Source: Ensifer sp. BR816
GTDB lineage: Bacteria > Pseudomonadota > Alphaproteobacteria > Rhizobiales > Rhizobiaceae
Length of the DNA stretch: 64,000 nucleotides
Direction: 5' to 3'
NCBI RefSeq assembly: GCF_000378985.1
Contig: NZ_KB905370.1
Location: 3,493,342 to 3,557,341, forward strand
The notes beneath the pieces are model-generated. The model was given only the letters and a program-made list of their open reading frames with translations, searched no databases and was not told the origin of the DNA. This document shows, one piece after another, positions 47,275-55,331 of the stretch (its first letter is position 1; each line of letters begins with the position of its first letter). The position numbers and the translations under genes are program-made.

Positions 47275-49181
47275 GCCGATCAGCAAAAACGCATCCGAGC
47301 CTGTTGCTCGTTCTGGTGCCGCTCACTGTCACTGCTTTCGCCGCCTACGTGGTCGGCTGGCGGTGGCAGGAACTGGCCGCCGGCATGTCGGGCAAGACGG
47401 CCTATTGGTTCCTGCGGGCCGCACCCGTACCGGCGCTTCTGTTCGGGCCGCTCGCGGGGCTCTTGAGTGTATGGGCATTGCCATTGCACCGGCGAAGGCC
47501 GGTGGCGATAGTGAGTCTCATGTGCTTTCTGGCGGTCGTCGGGTTCTATGCGCTGCGCGAATTCGGCAGGCTCGCCCCTTCTGTCGAGAGCGGTGCGGTC
47601 ACATGGAGCCAGGCGCTTTCCTATCTGGATTTCGTCGCCGTCATCGGCGCGCTCGTGGGCTTCATGGCGGTGGCGGTTGCCGCGCGGATCTCGACCGTCG
47701 TGCCCGATCCCGTGACGCGCGCCAAGCGCGGAACCTTCGGGGACGCGGACTGGCTTTCGATGTCTGCTGCCGGAAAGCTGTTTCCGACGGACGGCGAAAT
47801 CGCCGTCGGCGAGCGCTACAGGGTCGACAAGGAAATCGTCCACCAGCTGCCCTTCGATCCGAACGATCCGGCGACCTGGGGACAAGGCGGCAAGGCGCCG
47901 TTGCTCACCTATAAACAGGATTTCGATTCCACCCACATGCTGTTTTTCGCCGGGTCGGGTGGATACAAGACCACCAGCAATGTGGTGCCGACCGCGCTAC
48001 GCTACCGCGGGCCACTGATCTGCCTTGATCCTTCCACCGAGGTCGCCCCGATGGTGGTCGAGCATCGTACCCGCGTGCTCGGGCGCGAGGTCATGGTGCT
48101 CGATCCGACGAACCCGATCATGGGCTTCAACGTGCTCGACGGAATCGAGACGTCGAAGCAAAAGGAAGAGGACATTGTCGGCATTGCGCATATGCTGCTG
48201 TCGGAGAGCGTGCGCTTCGAAAGCTCGACCGGTTCCTATTTCCAGAACCAGGCCCACAATCTCCTGACCGGTTTGCTGGCGCATGTGATGCTCTCACCGG
48301 ACTATGAGGGACGGCGGACCTTGCGCAGTCTCCGCCAGATCGTCTCGGAGCCTGAGCCCTCGGTGCTCGCCATGCTCCGCGACATTCAGGAGCATTCCGC
48401 TTCGGCCTTCATACGGGAAACGCTCGGCGTCTTCACCAACATGACCGAGCAGACCTTCAGCGGCGTCTATTCGACCGCATCGAAAGATACGCAGTGGCTG
48501 TCGCTCGAGAGTTACGCGGCGCTCGTCTGCGGCAATGCGTTCAAATCGAGCGACATCGTTTCGGGCAGGAAGGACGTGTTCCTCAACATCCCGGCATCGA
48601 TCCTGCGCTCCTATCCGGGCATCGGCCGGGTGATCATCGGCTCGCTGATCAACGCCATGGTGCAGGCCGATGGCGAGTTCCAGCGCCGGGCGCTGTTCAT
48701 ACTCGATGAGGTCGATCTTCTCGGCTACATGCGGGTGCTGGAGGAGGCGCGCGACCGCGGCCGAAAGTACGGGATCTCGATGATGCTGATGTATCAGTCC
48801 GTCGGCCAGCTTGAGCGGCATTTCGGGAAGGATGGCGCGACATCGTGGATCGATGGTTGCGCCTTCGCCTCCTATGCTGCCATCAAGGCGCTCGACACCG
48901 CGCGCAACGTCTCGGCGCAATGCGGCGAGATGACGGTGGAGGTGAAGGGCAGTTCCCGCAACATCGGCTGGGACACGAAGAACAACGCATCGCGGAAATC
49001 CGAGAGCGTCAACTTCCAGCGCCGGCCGCTGATCATGCCGCACGAGATCACGCAGTCGATGCGCAAGGACGAGCAGATCATCATCGTCCAGGGCCATAGC
49101 CCCATCCGCTGCGGCCGGGCGATCTACTTCCGGCGAAAGGACATGAAGGAGGAGGCGAAGGCCAATCGGTTTGTCAAATAG
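47271..49181 (+). CDS. traG: TraG, type IV coupling protein (VirD4-like ATPase)
   Basis: 636 residues. Four N-terminal membrane segments within about 10-140 are followed by an ATPase with Walker A FFAGSGGYKTTSNVV (about 226-240) and Walker B RALFILDEVDLLGYM (about 470). It couples the TraA-bound DNA to a mating channel. No trb or virB channel genes are in the window, so they must be elsewhere or be supplied by another plasmid. Full length and apparently functional. Confidence 0.93.
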   Translation: MSRSAKTHPSLLLVLVPLTVTAFAAYVVGWRWQELAAGMSGKTAYWFLRAAPVPALLFGPLAGLLSVWALPLHRRRPVAIVSLMCFLAVVGFYALREFGRLAPSVESGAVTWSQALSYLDFVAVIGALVGFMAVAVAARISTVVPDPVTRAKRGTFGDADWLSMSAAGKLFPTDGEIAVGERYRVDKEIVHQLPFDPNDPATWGQGGKAPLLTYKQDFDSTHMLFFAGSGGYKTTSNVVPTALRYRGPLICLDPSTEVAPMVVEHRTRVLGREVMVLDPTNPIMGFNVLDGIETSKQKEEDIVGIAHMLLSESVRFESSTGSYFQNQAHNLLTGLLAHVMLSPDYEGRRTLRSLRQIVSEPEPSVLAMLRDIQEHSASAFIRETLGVFTNMTEQTFSGVYSTASKDTQWLSLESYAALVCGNAFKSSDIVSGRKDVFLNIPASILRSYPGIGRVIIGSLINAMVQADGEFQRRALFILDEVDLLGYMRVLEEARDRGRKYGISMMLMYQSVGQLERHFGKDGATSWIDGCAFASYAAIKALDTARNVSAQCGEMTVEVKGSSRNIGWDTKNNASRKSESVNFQRRPLIMPHEITQSMRKDEQIIIVQGHSPIRCGRAIYFRRKDMKEEAKANRFVK

Positions 49182-49193
49182 ACCCGCAAAGGT

Positions 49194-49358
49194 TCAGGCG
49201 TTCTCTGCCAGGTCGTAATCGGCATTCGTCGGCCATTTCGTGGCGTTCATGACCGACAGGGCCTCGTCAATCGCCTTGCGGGCTGCAAGCAGGTCGATGT
49301 GACGGCTGGAAGGGTTGTAGATGGTCGAAACGGGCGCGCGGCTATAGACCGAACGCAT
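49194..49358 (-). CDS. Small hypothetical protein
   Basis: 54 residues from the first ATG in a frame that is open to about 49440: MRSVYSRAPVSTIYNPSSRH, then IDLLAARKAIDEALSVMNATKWPTNADYDLAENA. The codon pattern is protein-like, but there is no clear ribosome site and I know no family. Convergent with traG. Could be the 3' remnant of a longer gene. Confidence 0.4.
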   Translation of the reverse strand: MRSVYSRAPVSTIYNPSSRHIDLLAARKAIDEALSVMNATKWPTNADYDLAENA

Positions 49359-49430
49359 GTCCGACGCCGAACCATGGTTTGAAGGCTGCCCCTGCGAAGC
49401 GTTTCTGATCCTTGCCGGTGATCGTGGGTA

Positions 49431-49480
49431 CGAAGCTTAAGCTTCGGGTCGGGGCGCCGGTCGATCCGGCGCGCCGACCC
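49431..49480. terminator. 16-bp palindrome plus GC-rich hairpin
   Basis: CGAAGCTT/AAGCTTCG at 49431-49446 is a perfect palindrome. It adjoins GGGTCGG..CGCCGG-TCGAT-CCGGCG..CCGACCC (49446-49480), a very stable hairpin. It lies downstream of the minus-strand gene at 49504-49671 and may terminate it. Confidence 0.55.
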
Positions 49481-49503
49481 AGGCTAGAAGGCAAACCCCG
49501 CCC

Positions 49504-49671
49504 TCAGAAGGGCGGCGCGGCGTTGATGGTGCCTTCCTGTTCAGCGATCGCTACCGCCAGTTCGGCCTGAGCGATCTCCAGCTCCGCTTCGATCTGGCAG
49601 CGCTCGGTCGGATCGGCATTGGCCAGTTCGCGGCGCAGTTCTTCAAGCTGGATCTCGAGTGCAATCGTCAT
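49504..49671 (-). CDS. Small coiled-coil plasmid protein
   Basis: 55 residues: MTIALEIQLEELRRELANAD, then PTERCQIEAELEIAQAELAVAIAEQEGTINAAPPF. A short helical hairpin. AAGGAG lies 9 bp before this ATG; an ATG three codons earlier touches the ribosome site and is less likely. I recall the same small protein next to DUF736 genes on rhizobial plasmids. Function unknown. Confidence 0.6.
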   Translation of the reverse strand: MTIALEIQLEELRRELANADPTERCQIEAELEIAQAELAVAIAEQEGTINAAPPF

Positions 49672-50017
49672 CGTCGTCATCTCCTTGATGATGTGAAAGA
49701 TGACGCCCGGGGTCGTGAGGATCGGGCCGGGTCAAGGATGGCGTCAGCGACCGGCGGAGCCGGCGAGCGGAGGAACCGGTTTTCTGATGGCGCCCTTCAG
49801 GGCGGCGGCTGAAAATTGGAGGGGCCGCCGTCCTTGAAGCGGCACGAGCCTCACGGCAGAATCGGGTATCTGAGCAGACAGTCCTTGGTCTCGTGTGGCA
49901 CGACCGGAGGAGCGAAAATGGGCTCGATGCCCGGTTTCGCTCCCGATGCTCCCGCAACGATCAAACCGCGAAACAGCGAAGGCGGCCCCGATCGCTCGGG
50001 GCCGCTCGATTTGCTCT
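49672..50017. other. Gap without supported gene
   Basis: 346 bp. It includes ACCGGTTTTC at about 49776, a fragment of the rhizobial palindrome seen complete at 55112-55160. No convincing frame. Confidence 0.4.
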
Positions 50018-50341
50018 TCAGTTCGGATTGTTCCAGAGGATCACTTTCTTGCTCGGATCGCCGCCGGGTGCCGGTGCGAGGTTGCCGAAGATCACGCCGA
50101 TCTCGGGGGCCTCGATCTTCACCGAGAGGTATTCCTCGCCGGTCTGGCGGGCGATGCGGTTCCAGCCTGCGCCGATCTCGAAGCCGGTCTTGCGGTGGAT
50201 GACGCGGTAGTCGGGGGCTTCTTCGCTCGACTTGCTTGCGTTCGGGACGATGGCGATCGGGGCGTTGACCCGGATGGTGGCGAAGACGCCTTCGAGGATG
50301 CCGTCGGTCTTCTGCGTGAGCGTTGCGATCGTGGTGGCCAT
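50018..50341 (-). CDS. DUF736-family protein
   Basis: 107 residues. MATTIATLTQKTDGILEGVF, ATIRVNAPIAIVPN and PDYRVIHRKTGFEIGAGWNRIARQTGEEYLSVKIEAPEIG are the DUF736 hallmark. The family is nearly confined to alphaproteobacterial plasmids and islands, usually beside tra genes; its fold suggests a single-stranded-DNA or nucleic-acid-binding role, unproven. GGAGACAG precedes the ATG at 50341. Confidence 0.88.
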   Translation of the reverse strand: MATTIATLTQKTDGILEGVFATIRVNAPIAIVPNASKSSEEAPDYRVIHRKTGFEIGAGWNRIARQTGEEYLSVKIEAPEIGVIFGNLAPAPGGDPSKKVILWNNPN

Positions 50342-50979
50342 GGTTCTGTCTCCTTCGGTTGCTCGGGACCATTCCCGATGGCGCACGAAGAGACGGCCGA
50401 CCTGCTGCGGTCAGCTCGGCCGAAAATTTTGCAAAATTCTATTTCCGCCAGGACAGAAGAACCCAAATCGAATTTTGCAAAAATTTCGGGCGAGTCTTAC
50501 CCCGTCAGGGGTTGGCCGCAAAAGCAGGCGGTCGTCTATACGAGCGACATAAAACGGGAATGGTTCGGGGCAACTGAAGGCCGCGACAAACCACCAAAGC
50601 CGCCCGGTTCAGCGCTGCCGGACATCGTCCGCGCACCCTGGAACGCTGCTTCGCCGGGCGGGTCACCGCTGTGCCCCTCGCCCCGTGCCCAGCCGCGGCA
50701 AGCGATGAACTCCATTCGCTGCCCGCATCATCATCCCTCGTGATGCCGCGAGGTCGGTGCGGCGATCGCCTTGCCACCTGCCGATCCTGCCGCAATACCA
50801 GGTGCAACGGTTGACCGCCGGCATCAGGACGCGACCTTTGGCCAACCCACACACCACCAGTCGGCCATCCGAGGCTCCGGTGTTCAACAGGCACACCGCC
50901 ATTGGCACACGAGCGGCTACGGCAATGGGGGCTGGCTTCATCAGCGAAATCCCCAACCTTGAAATCAGCCGCGTCACCT
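50342..50979. other. Gap holding the DUF736 promoter and a long AT-rich inverted repeat
   Basis: 638 bp without a supported gene. The only structured part is at 50421-50488, described separately. Frames on the plus strand through 49895-50743 have no family resemblance. Confidence 0.4.
50421..50488. repeat. Paired near-palindromes GAATTTTGCAAAATTC
   Basis: CGAAAATTTTGCAAAATTC (50421-50439) and GAATTTTGCAAAAATTTCG (50470-50488) are inverted copies of each other, each itself nearly palindromic, with 30 bp between. The AT-richness stands out in GC-rich DNA. It could be an operator pair for the DUF736 gene, an iteron or a partition-type site. Confidence 0.6.
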
Positions 50980-51003
50980 GTCATATATAAAGCGACATAT
51001 GAC
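50980..51003. promoter_or_regulatory. Probable autoregulatory operator of the xre-res pair
   Basis: Perfect 7-bp inverted repeat GTCATAT / ATATGAC with a 10-bp spacer, 14 bp before the antitoxin ATG. Position and symmetry fit binding by the Xre-type antitoxin. Confidence 0.6.
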
Positions 51004-51017
51004 GCGGAGATGATCCC

Positions 51018-51503
51018 ATGGCCAACGCGGCAGAGAAAATTATCCCGGAATCACCGACCGGCGAATTGCAGAAGGTGGCGGCGCTGCTCGGCGGTGCCCG
51101 CGTGCTCGCGCGCAGCCTGACCAGCCCTCTCGATGCGCATGAACTGCTTTTGCGCGGCCTGCCGGCCTCGGCGCTGGATCATCTTGTCGGGCATCTGGTC
51201 ATCATCGGCAAAACGGACTCGCTCGAAAAGGCCGTGGGCATGAGTTTGCGCACCTGGCAGCGGCGGAAGGACACACCCTCCAAGCCGCTCAGCCAGGAAC
51301 AGAGCGGTCGCGCATGGAAGTTCGCGGAGATACTCGCAAAGGCAACAGATATCTTCGGATCGCAGGCTGAAGCCGAGCAATGGCTCGAGCGCCCGGCGAT
51401 CGGGCTCGATCAGCGCCGTCCGATCGATCTTCTCGGGACGCCCGCCGGCGTCGAACTGATTGAGGATCATCTCGACCGTCTCGAATACGGCGTCTATGCA
51501 TGA
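51018..51503 (+). CDS. Xre/MbcA/ParS-type antitoxin (DUF2384)
   Basis: 161 residues. GLPASALDHLVGHLVIIGKTDSLEKAVGMSLRTWQRRKDTPSKPLSQEQSGRAWKFAEILAKATDIFGSQAEAEQWLERPAIGLDQRRPIDLLGTPAGVELIEDHLDRLEYGVYA is the classic Xre-HTH plus DUF2384 toxin-binding arrangement. It represses its operon and neutralises the RES toxin encoded 4 bp overlapped downstream. Confidence 0.93.
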   Translation: MANAAEKIIPESPTGELQKVAALLGGARVLARSLTSPLDAHELLLRGLPASALDHLVGHLVIIGKTDSLEKAVGMSLRTWQRRKDTPSKPLSQEQSGRAWKFAEILAKATDIFGSQAEAEQWLERPAIGLDQRRPIDLLGTPAGVELIEDHLDRLEYGVYA

Positions 51504-52006
51504 CCCCTTTGCCAATTGGGCTCGGCGGGACCGAGCTCATCGCGTGGCGGCTCGATCAAGCCGTCCACGCGCCGACATGGGATAGTGGCGAAGGCGCCTA
51601 TCGGGTCGGCGGCCGCTGGAACAGCAAGGGTGTTCGCACAGTCTACTGCTCGCTCGATCCCGCGACGGCAATCCTCGAGGTCGCGGTCCACAAGGGGTTT
51701 CGGGCACTCGACACGGTGGCGCACACCTTGACGGCGGCTGTTATTGCGGATGCCGCTAATGTCCATGTCGTCGATCCTGGAACTGTGCCCAATCCCAATT
51801 GGCTCCGCCCGGGCATTCCCGGCGCGGGACAGCAAACCTTCGGCGACGATCTGCTCCGACGCCACCGATTTGTGGCGATCCCGAGCGCGGTATCGCCACA
51901 TAGCTGGAACCTGATTTTTCTCGCAGGCGGCGCGCCAGGCTCCTACGCCCTGAAATTCCAGGAGGCTTTCGCCCTCGATACAAGGCTGCACCCCCCAGCG
52001 GCATGA
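51500..52006 (+). CDS. RES-domain toxin
   Basis: 168 residues. AWRLDQAVHAPTWDSGEGAYRVGGRWNSKGVRTVYCSLDPATAILEVAVHKGF carries the RES residues Arg, Glu and Ser that give the domain its name (R, E and the later S in IPSAVSPHSWN). RES toxins deplete NAD+. Starts at the ATGA overlap with the antitoxin. Complete type II pair. Confidence 0.92.
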   Translation: MTPLPIGLGGTELIAWRLDQAVHAPTWDSGEGAYRVGGRWNSKGVRTVYCSLDPATAILEVAVHKGFRALDTVAHTLTAAVIADAANVHVVDPGTVPNPNWLRPGIPGAGQQTFGDDLLRRHRFVAIPSAVSPHSWNLIFLAGGAPGSYALKFQEAFALDTRLHPPAA

Positions 52007-52048
52007 TGCCCGGATCGCGGCCCTTCTTGAACTGAGGGTCGAAAGACC

Positions 52049-52070
52049 GTATATACATCTCAGTATATAC
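52049..52070. promoter_or_regulatory. Probable VapB operator: two GTATATAC palindromes
   Basis: Two copies of the 8-bp palindrome GTATATAC (52049-52056, 52063-52070), 14 bp apart, directly before AAAGGAG and the vapB ATG. Spacing near 1.3 helical turns. Typical place for AbrB-fold antitoxin autoregulation. Confidence 0.65.
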
Positions 52071-52083
52071 AAAGGAGACGGCC

Positions 52084-52344
52084 ATGCCCTATCTTGCACG
52101 GGTATTCCAATCAGGAAACTCCCAGGCCGTCCGCCTGCCGAAAGAATTCCGCTTCAACGCCGAGCGCGTGGAGATCACGCAGGAGGGCGATGCTCTTATT
52201 CTCCGCCCGCATGTCGAGGAGGGCGAGCCGTGGTCGTCGCTGAAGGCAGCGCTGGCCCGCGGCATGAGTGAAGACTTCATGGAGAGCGGGCGCGAGCAGC
52301 CGGAACAGCAGGATCGGCCGGAGCTCGACGCGGTGTTTGGGTGA
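52084..52344 (+). CDS. vapB: VapB-type antitoxin (AbrB/SpoVT fold)
   Basis: 86 residues. ARVFQSGNSQAVRLPKEFRFNAERVEITQEGDALILRP is the swapped-hairpin DNA-binding domain; the C-terminal half binds the toxin. GTGA overlap with vapC. Confidence 0.93.
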   Translation: MPYLARVFQSGNSQAVRLPKEFRFNAERVEITQEGDALILRPHVEEGEPWSSLKAALARGMSEDFMESGREQPEQQDRPELDAVFG

Positions 52345-52745
52345 TCTCGCATCTTCTCGACACAAACGCCGTCATTGCCCTGATCGGCCGCAAGTCGGAT
52401 GCATTGGTCAGCCGTGTACTCCATAGCCCTCAGGGCAGTATCGGCCTGCCGTCGGTCGTCGCGTATGAGCTCTATTTTGGAGCTCAGAAGAGCACGAAGG
52501 TCCAACACAACCTCGAAACCCTGCGTTTGTTGCTGGCGGATTTTCCGATCCTCGACTTTGACCAGAGCGATGCCTTTGTCGCGGGCGAAATACGGGCGGC
52601 CCTTGCCGCGAAGGGGACGCCCATCGGCCCCTATGACGTGCTGATCGCAGGACAGGCGAAAGCCCGCGGACTGATACTCGTTACCAACAATGTCGGCGAG
52701 TTCAACAGGGTTGAGAACCTGCGGGTGGAGGATTGGTCGCTTTGA
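52341..52745 (+). CDS. vapC: VapC-type PIN-domain RNase toxin
   Basis: 134 residues from GTG. PIN acidic residues are in HLLDTNAVIALI, SVVAYELYFGAQKS and IGPYDVLIAGQAKARGLILVTNN, giving a complete active site. Cleaves RNA when not held by VapB. Intact pair. Confidence 0.93.
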   Translation: MISHLLDTNAVIALIGRKSDALVSRVLHSPQGSIGLPSVVAYELYFGAQKSTKVQHNLETLRLLLADFPILDFDQSDAFVAGEIRAALAAKGTPIGPYDVLIAGQAKARGLILVTNNVGEFNRVENLRVEDWSL

Positions 52746-52852
52746 ACCCTGGCTGGTTCGGGGCCGCTTAAGGGAATCCGCAACATTGTCTTTGACCGTC
52801 AAGGTCAAATGCTAACAGCGGAATGATGCGGCCGGCGTGGCGTTGCAATGCT

Positions 52853-53071
52853 CTATGCTGCCTCCGGCTTTGGCTGATACAGCCGGCGCTTCACATTCGG
52901 GTGGAGTGCGTTGCGCACATCCTTGTCCACGACCGCGAGAGCGAACCATTCGGGATCGAAATGCCCACCACACCACCGCTTGGTATCTCCGTGTTCGAGG
53001 TCCTCTCTGTCCGACATGATTTCAAGGAAGCGCTCATAGCCGAGCACGGCGTTGACGTCTTCGGGCGGCCT
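52853..53071 (-). pseudogene. C-terminal remnant of a plasmid pRiA4b ORF-3-like protein
   Basis: About 72 codons: RPPEDVNAVLGYERFLEIM, then SDREDLEHGDTKRWCGGHFDPEWFALAVVDKDVRNALHPNVKRRLYQPKPEAA, the well-known C-terminus of the pRiA4b ORF-3 family. The family's first about 100 residues are missing; upstream DNA (to 53209) reads open but does not match. A scar between the vapBC and PIN pairs. Confidence 0.75.
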
Positions 53072-53269
53072 GGCACGCCCGCCATCAATACGAATCCCGT
53101 GCCTGAAGCTGTTCGCATGGAATCGAGTGAGTGCTCTTTCCCCACTCGTCCACCCGCGCCCAATCATCTGAGCAGGCGCGGTTCGAGCCAAGCAAATCCG
53201 CCAAGGCAAGCGCGCGGCGCGAGCGCTCGGGGCGGCGGCTCCTTCATAGAAACCACGCCCCGTCGGAAA

Positions 53270-53668
53270 TCACAGATCAGCAGAATCCGAGCAAATCACG
53301 AACGGAATGCCATAGAGCGCGACATTTTGATCCTGCGAAACGAAATGCGCTCCCTCGGCCACGGCTTGCGCCATGAGGAGATGATCGAAGGGATCGCGAT
53401 GATGAAGCGGAAGTGCAGCGAGAGCGATCAAATGCGCATCGGTGATATCCAGCCGGTCGAATCCCTGATCCGGTAAGATCGCGAGAATCTCTTCTATATC
53501 GGCATCAAGTTTGCCGATCCTGAGCTTCACGGTGATTTCCCAAAGGGAAACAGCACTGACGAGGACGTCGTTCTCGGGATCGCCGATAAGGCGGCGCGCA
53601 TGATTCCCGAGCTTTTCGTCGTCGTTCAGCCACCACAACAAGGCATGCGTATCGAGCAGCAGCCTCAC
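53270..53668 (-). CDS. PIN-domain toxin, second
   Basis: 132 residues from a GTG in the GTGA overlap with its antitoxin. Acidic residues in LLLDTHALLWWLNDDEKL, SAVSLWEITVKLRIGK and RDPFDHLLMAQAVAEGAHFVSQD form the PIN site. Belongs to the group usually paired with Phd/YefM antitoxins. Confidence 0.9.
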   Translation of the reverse strand: MRLLLDTHALLWWLNDDEKLGNHARRLIGDPENDVLVSAVSLWEITVKLRIGKLDADIEEILAILPDQGFDRLDITDAHLIALAALPLHHRDPFDHLLMAQAVAEGAHFVSQDQNVALYGIPFVICSDSADL

Positions 53669-53931
53669 GTCCCATCTTCCATGGACTTCAGAACATCCGC
53701 CGGCAGACTGTCGAAGTCATCGGGAACTTTGATCTTTCCGCGCAACGCGCCAGGTTTCCGCGTGACGATGTCCGACGACGGCGGTCCGATTTCCGCAACA
53801 ACCTTGTGATGGGACGTCAGGACGAACCTCTGCCCGTCTTCGACCTGCTTGAGGAAGGACGTCAAGTTGCCGCGAAATTCCCGCACGCCGACACGGCGGG
53901 GCGATGATGTCTGTTGCCGGGACTGAGGCAT
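53665..53931 (-). CDS. Phd/YefM-type antitoxin
   Basis: 88 residues from the ATG at 53931. VGVREFRGNLTSFLKQVEDGQRFVLTSHHKVVAEIGPP is the Phd fold (N-terminal DNA-binding domain); a longer upstream frame lacks this. Its C-terminus overlaps the PIN gene. Complete type II pair. Confidence 0.9.
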   Translation of the reverse strand: MPQSRQQTSSPRRVGVREFRGNLTSFLKQVEDGQRFVLTSHHKVVAEIGPPSSDIVTRKPGALRGKIKVPDDFDSLPADVLKSMEDGT

Positions 53932-53955
53932 GGCGAAGCTCCATTCAAGGGGAAA

Positions 53956-53965
53956 TGTGTACACA
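53956..53965. promoter_or_regulatory. Probable operator of the phd-pin pair
   Basis: Perfect 10-bp palindrome TGTGTACACA, 25 bp upstream of the antitoxin ATG. TGTACA cores are usual for Phd/YefM-family binding sites. Confidence 0.6.
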
Positions 53966-54014
53966 ATTTTCAGGAAATGCAAGCACCGCCTCGCGCCGTG
54001 TGGAGGGATGGCGC

Positions 54015-54956
54015 TCACGCGCCATCTCCCGCGAGCTGCCAGACCGGGATACCGAGGCGGCGGGCCTTGTCGCCGAGATTGCCGGTGATGCCGGAGCCGG
54101 GAAAGATGACGACGCCGGCGGGCATGACCGAAAGCATGTCGTCGTTGCGCCGGAAGGGTGCCGCCTTGGCGTGCTTCGTCCAGTTCGGCTTGAAGGCGAT
54201 CTGCGTCACCTTACGGGCTTCGGCCCAGCAGGCGGCAATGCGTTCCGCTCCCTTCGGCGAGCCGCCATGCAGCAGCACCATGTCGGGATATTTGGCGAGA
54301 GCCTGGTCGAGCTTCGCCCAGATCCGCTCATGGTCGTTGTAGTCGATGCCGCCGCCAAAGGCGATCTTGGTGCCGGCCGGGATCAAGACCTCGGTCTCAG
54401 TGCGGCGGCGGGCGGACAGGAAATCCCTGGAGTCGATCATTGCCGCGGTCATGTTGGCGTGGCTGACCTTGGAGCCGGTGCGCGGCCGCCATGCCGATCC
54501 GGTTTGGGCTTCGAAAAGGTCGGCCGCATAGTCGCGCATGAACTCGAAGGCGTTGCGGCGCTCGAGGAGGGTGATGCCTTCGGCGATCAGGCGCTCCAGC
54601 TCGACGCTTTTGACTTCCGAGCCGTCCTGCTCGCGCTGACCATTGCGCTGACCATCCTCGTTGCGCTGAAGCTCGCGCTGGATGCGTTCGCCGGCACGAT
54701 GGAAGAGGTTGACCGTCGACCAGAGCAGATCTTCGAGGTCGGGCTCCAGCCGCGTGTCGCCGAGCATCTCGAACAGAGCGTCGAAGATGGCGGTCAGCGC
54801 CGACTGGACGATCGGCTCCTCGGGCAGCGGCCGCGGGTCCGGCTCGTCCTGGAAGGGGCGATGGCCATGGATCTGCATCTCGTAGACGAAGCGGTCGGTC
54901 GGGGAAGAAGCGTGATGGGGCTCGAAGGCGTCGTCGATGGGAAGAGTGAGGTTCAT
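54015..54956 (-). CDS. DUF2493-domain plasmid protein (SLOG-like fold)
   Basis: 313 residues. The N-terminal about 200 residues are helical and charged (ALTAIFDALFEMLGDTRLEPDLEDLLWSTVNLFHRAGERIQREL). The C-terminal DUF2493 domain has IAFGGGIDYNDHERIWAKLDQALAKYPDMVLLHGGSPKGAERIAACWA and VVIFPGSGITGNLGDKARRLGIPVW, a Rossmann-like nucleotide-binding fold of the SLOG group. Common on alphaproteobacterial plasmids with DUF736, Toprim and strawberry-notch genes. Role unknown; nucleotide-ligand sensing is an inference. Confidence 0.85.
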   Translation of the reverse strand: MNLTLPIDDAFEPHHASSPTDRFVYEMQIHGHRPFQDEPDPRPLPEEPIVQSALTAIFDALFEMLGDTRLEPDLEDLLWSTVNLFHRAGERIQRELQRNEDGQRNGQREQDGSEVKSVELERLIAEGITLLERRNAFEFMRDYAADLFEAQTGSAWRPRTGSKVSHANMTAAMIDSRDFLSARRRTETEVLIPAGTKIAFGGGIDYNDHERIWAKLDQALAKYPDMVLLHGGSPKGAERIAACWAEARKVTQIAFKPNWTKHAKAAPFRRNDDMLSVMPAGVVIFPGSGITGNLGDKARRLGIPVWQLAGDGA

Positions 54957-55111
54957 GATGGTCTCCGTCGGTTTGGGCCGCGCCTCTCGCGGCCTGACGG
55001 CGATCCCTGTCCATGCGCCGGCGGGCCGGAACCGCGAGCGAAGCGAAGCGGCCCAGCGTGAGCGCCGGGCGGCGGAGGGAGGGTTTCTTGACCCGCGAGA
55101 AGCGCCGGCTT

Positions 55112-55160
55112 CCGCATCGGCCCGAAAAGTGGGAACCGGTTTTCGGAACGGCCGATGCGG
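55112..55160. repeat. Rhizobial palindromic repeat (49 bp)
   Basis: CCGCATCGGCC ... GGCCGATGCGG with an inner GAAAAGTGGGAACCGGTTTTC. This palindrome is widespread between genes in Rhizobiales. It lies in the 375-bp gap between the Toprim and DUF2493 genes, which otherwise shows no gene. Confidence 0.7.
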
Positions 55161-55331
55161 CAAGGAAGTGCCGGCGCGGGGAAGAAACCCGACTGACCCG
55201 CTGAAGGCCCGCCCGCCGCATGGTAAGGGTCGCCTCTCGGCAGGCCCGCGGGCGCGCCCACCCGAACGGCGAGCGGCCGGAGACCGGCCCTTCCTCCCAC
55301 GCCGCGCCCCTCGCCTCCGCTGCCGGCCCGA

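Larger units (their letters stand above)
46692..47475. repeat. tra duplication, unit 2 (leader-traC-traD-traG start)
   Basis: Second unit of the repeat described at 45833-46602, followed by the complete traG. About 90 bp of unrelated DNA separates the two units. The oriT stem is not part of the repeat. Confidence 0.9.

Noticed and set aside
49895..50743. 282-codon plus-strand frame
   Set aside because: Covers the antisense of DUF736 and an intergenic region; no protein-like pattern outside the mirror part.
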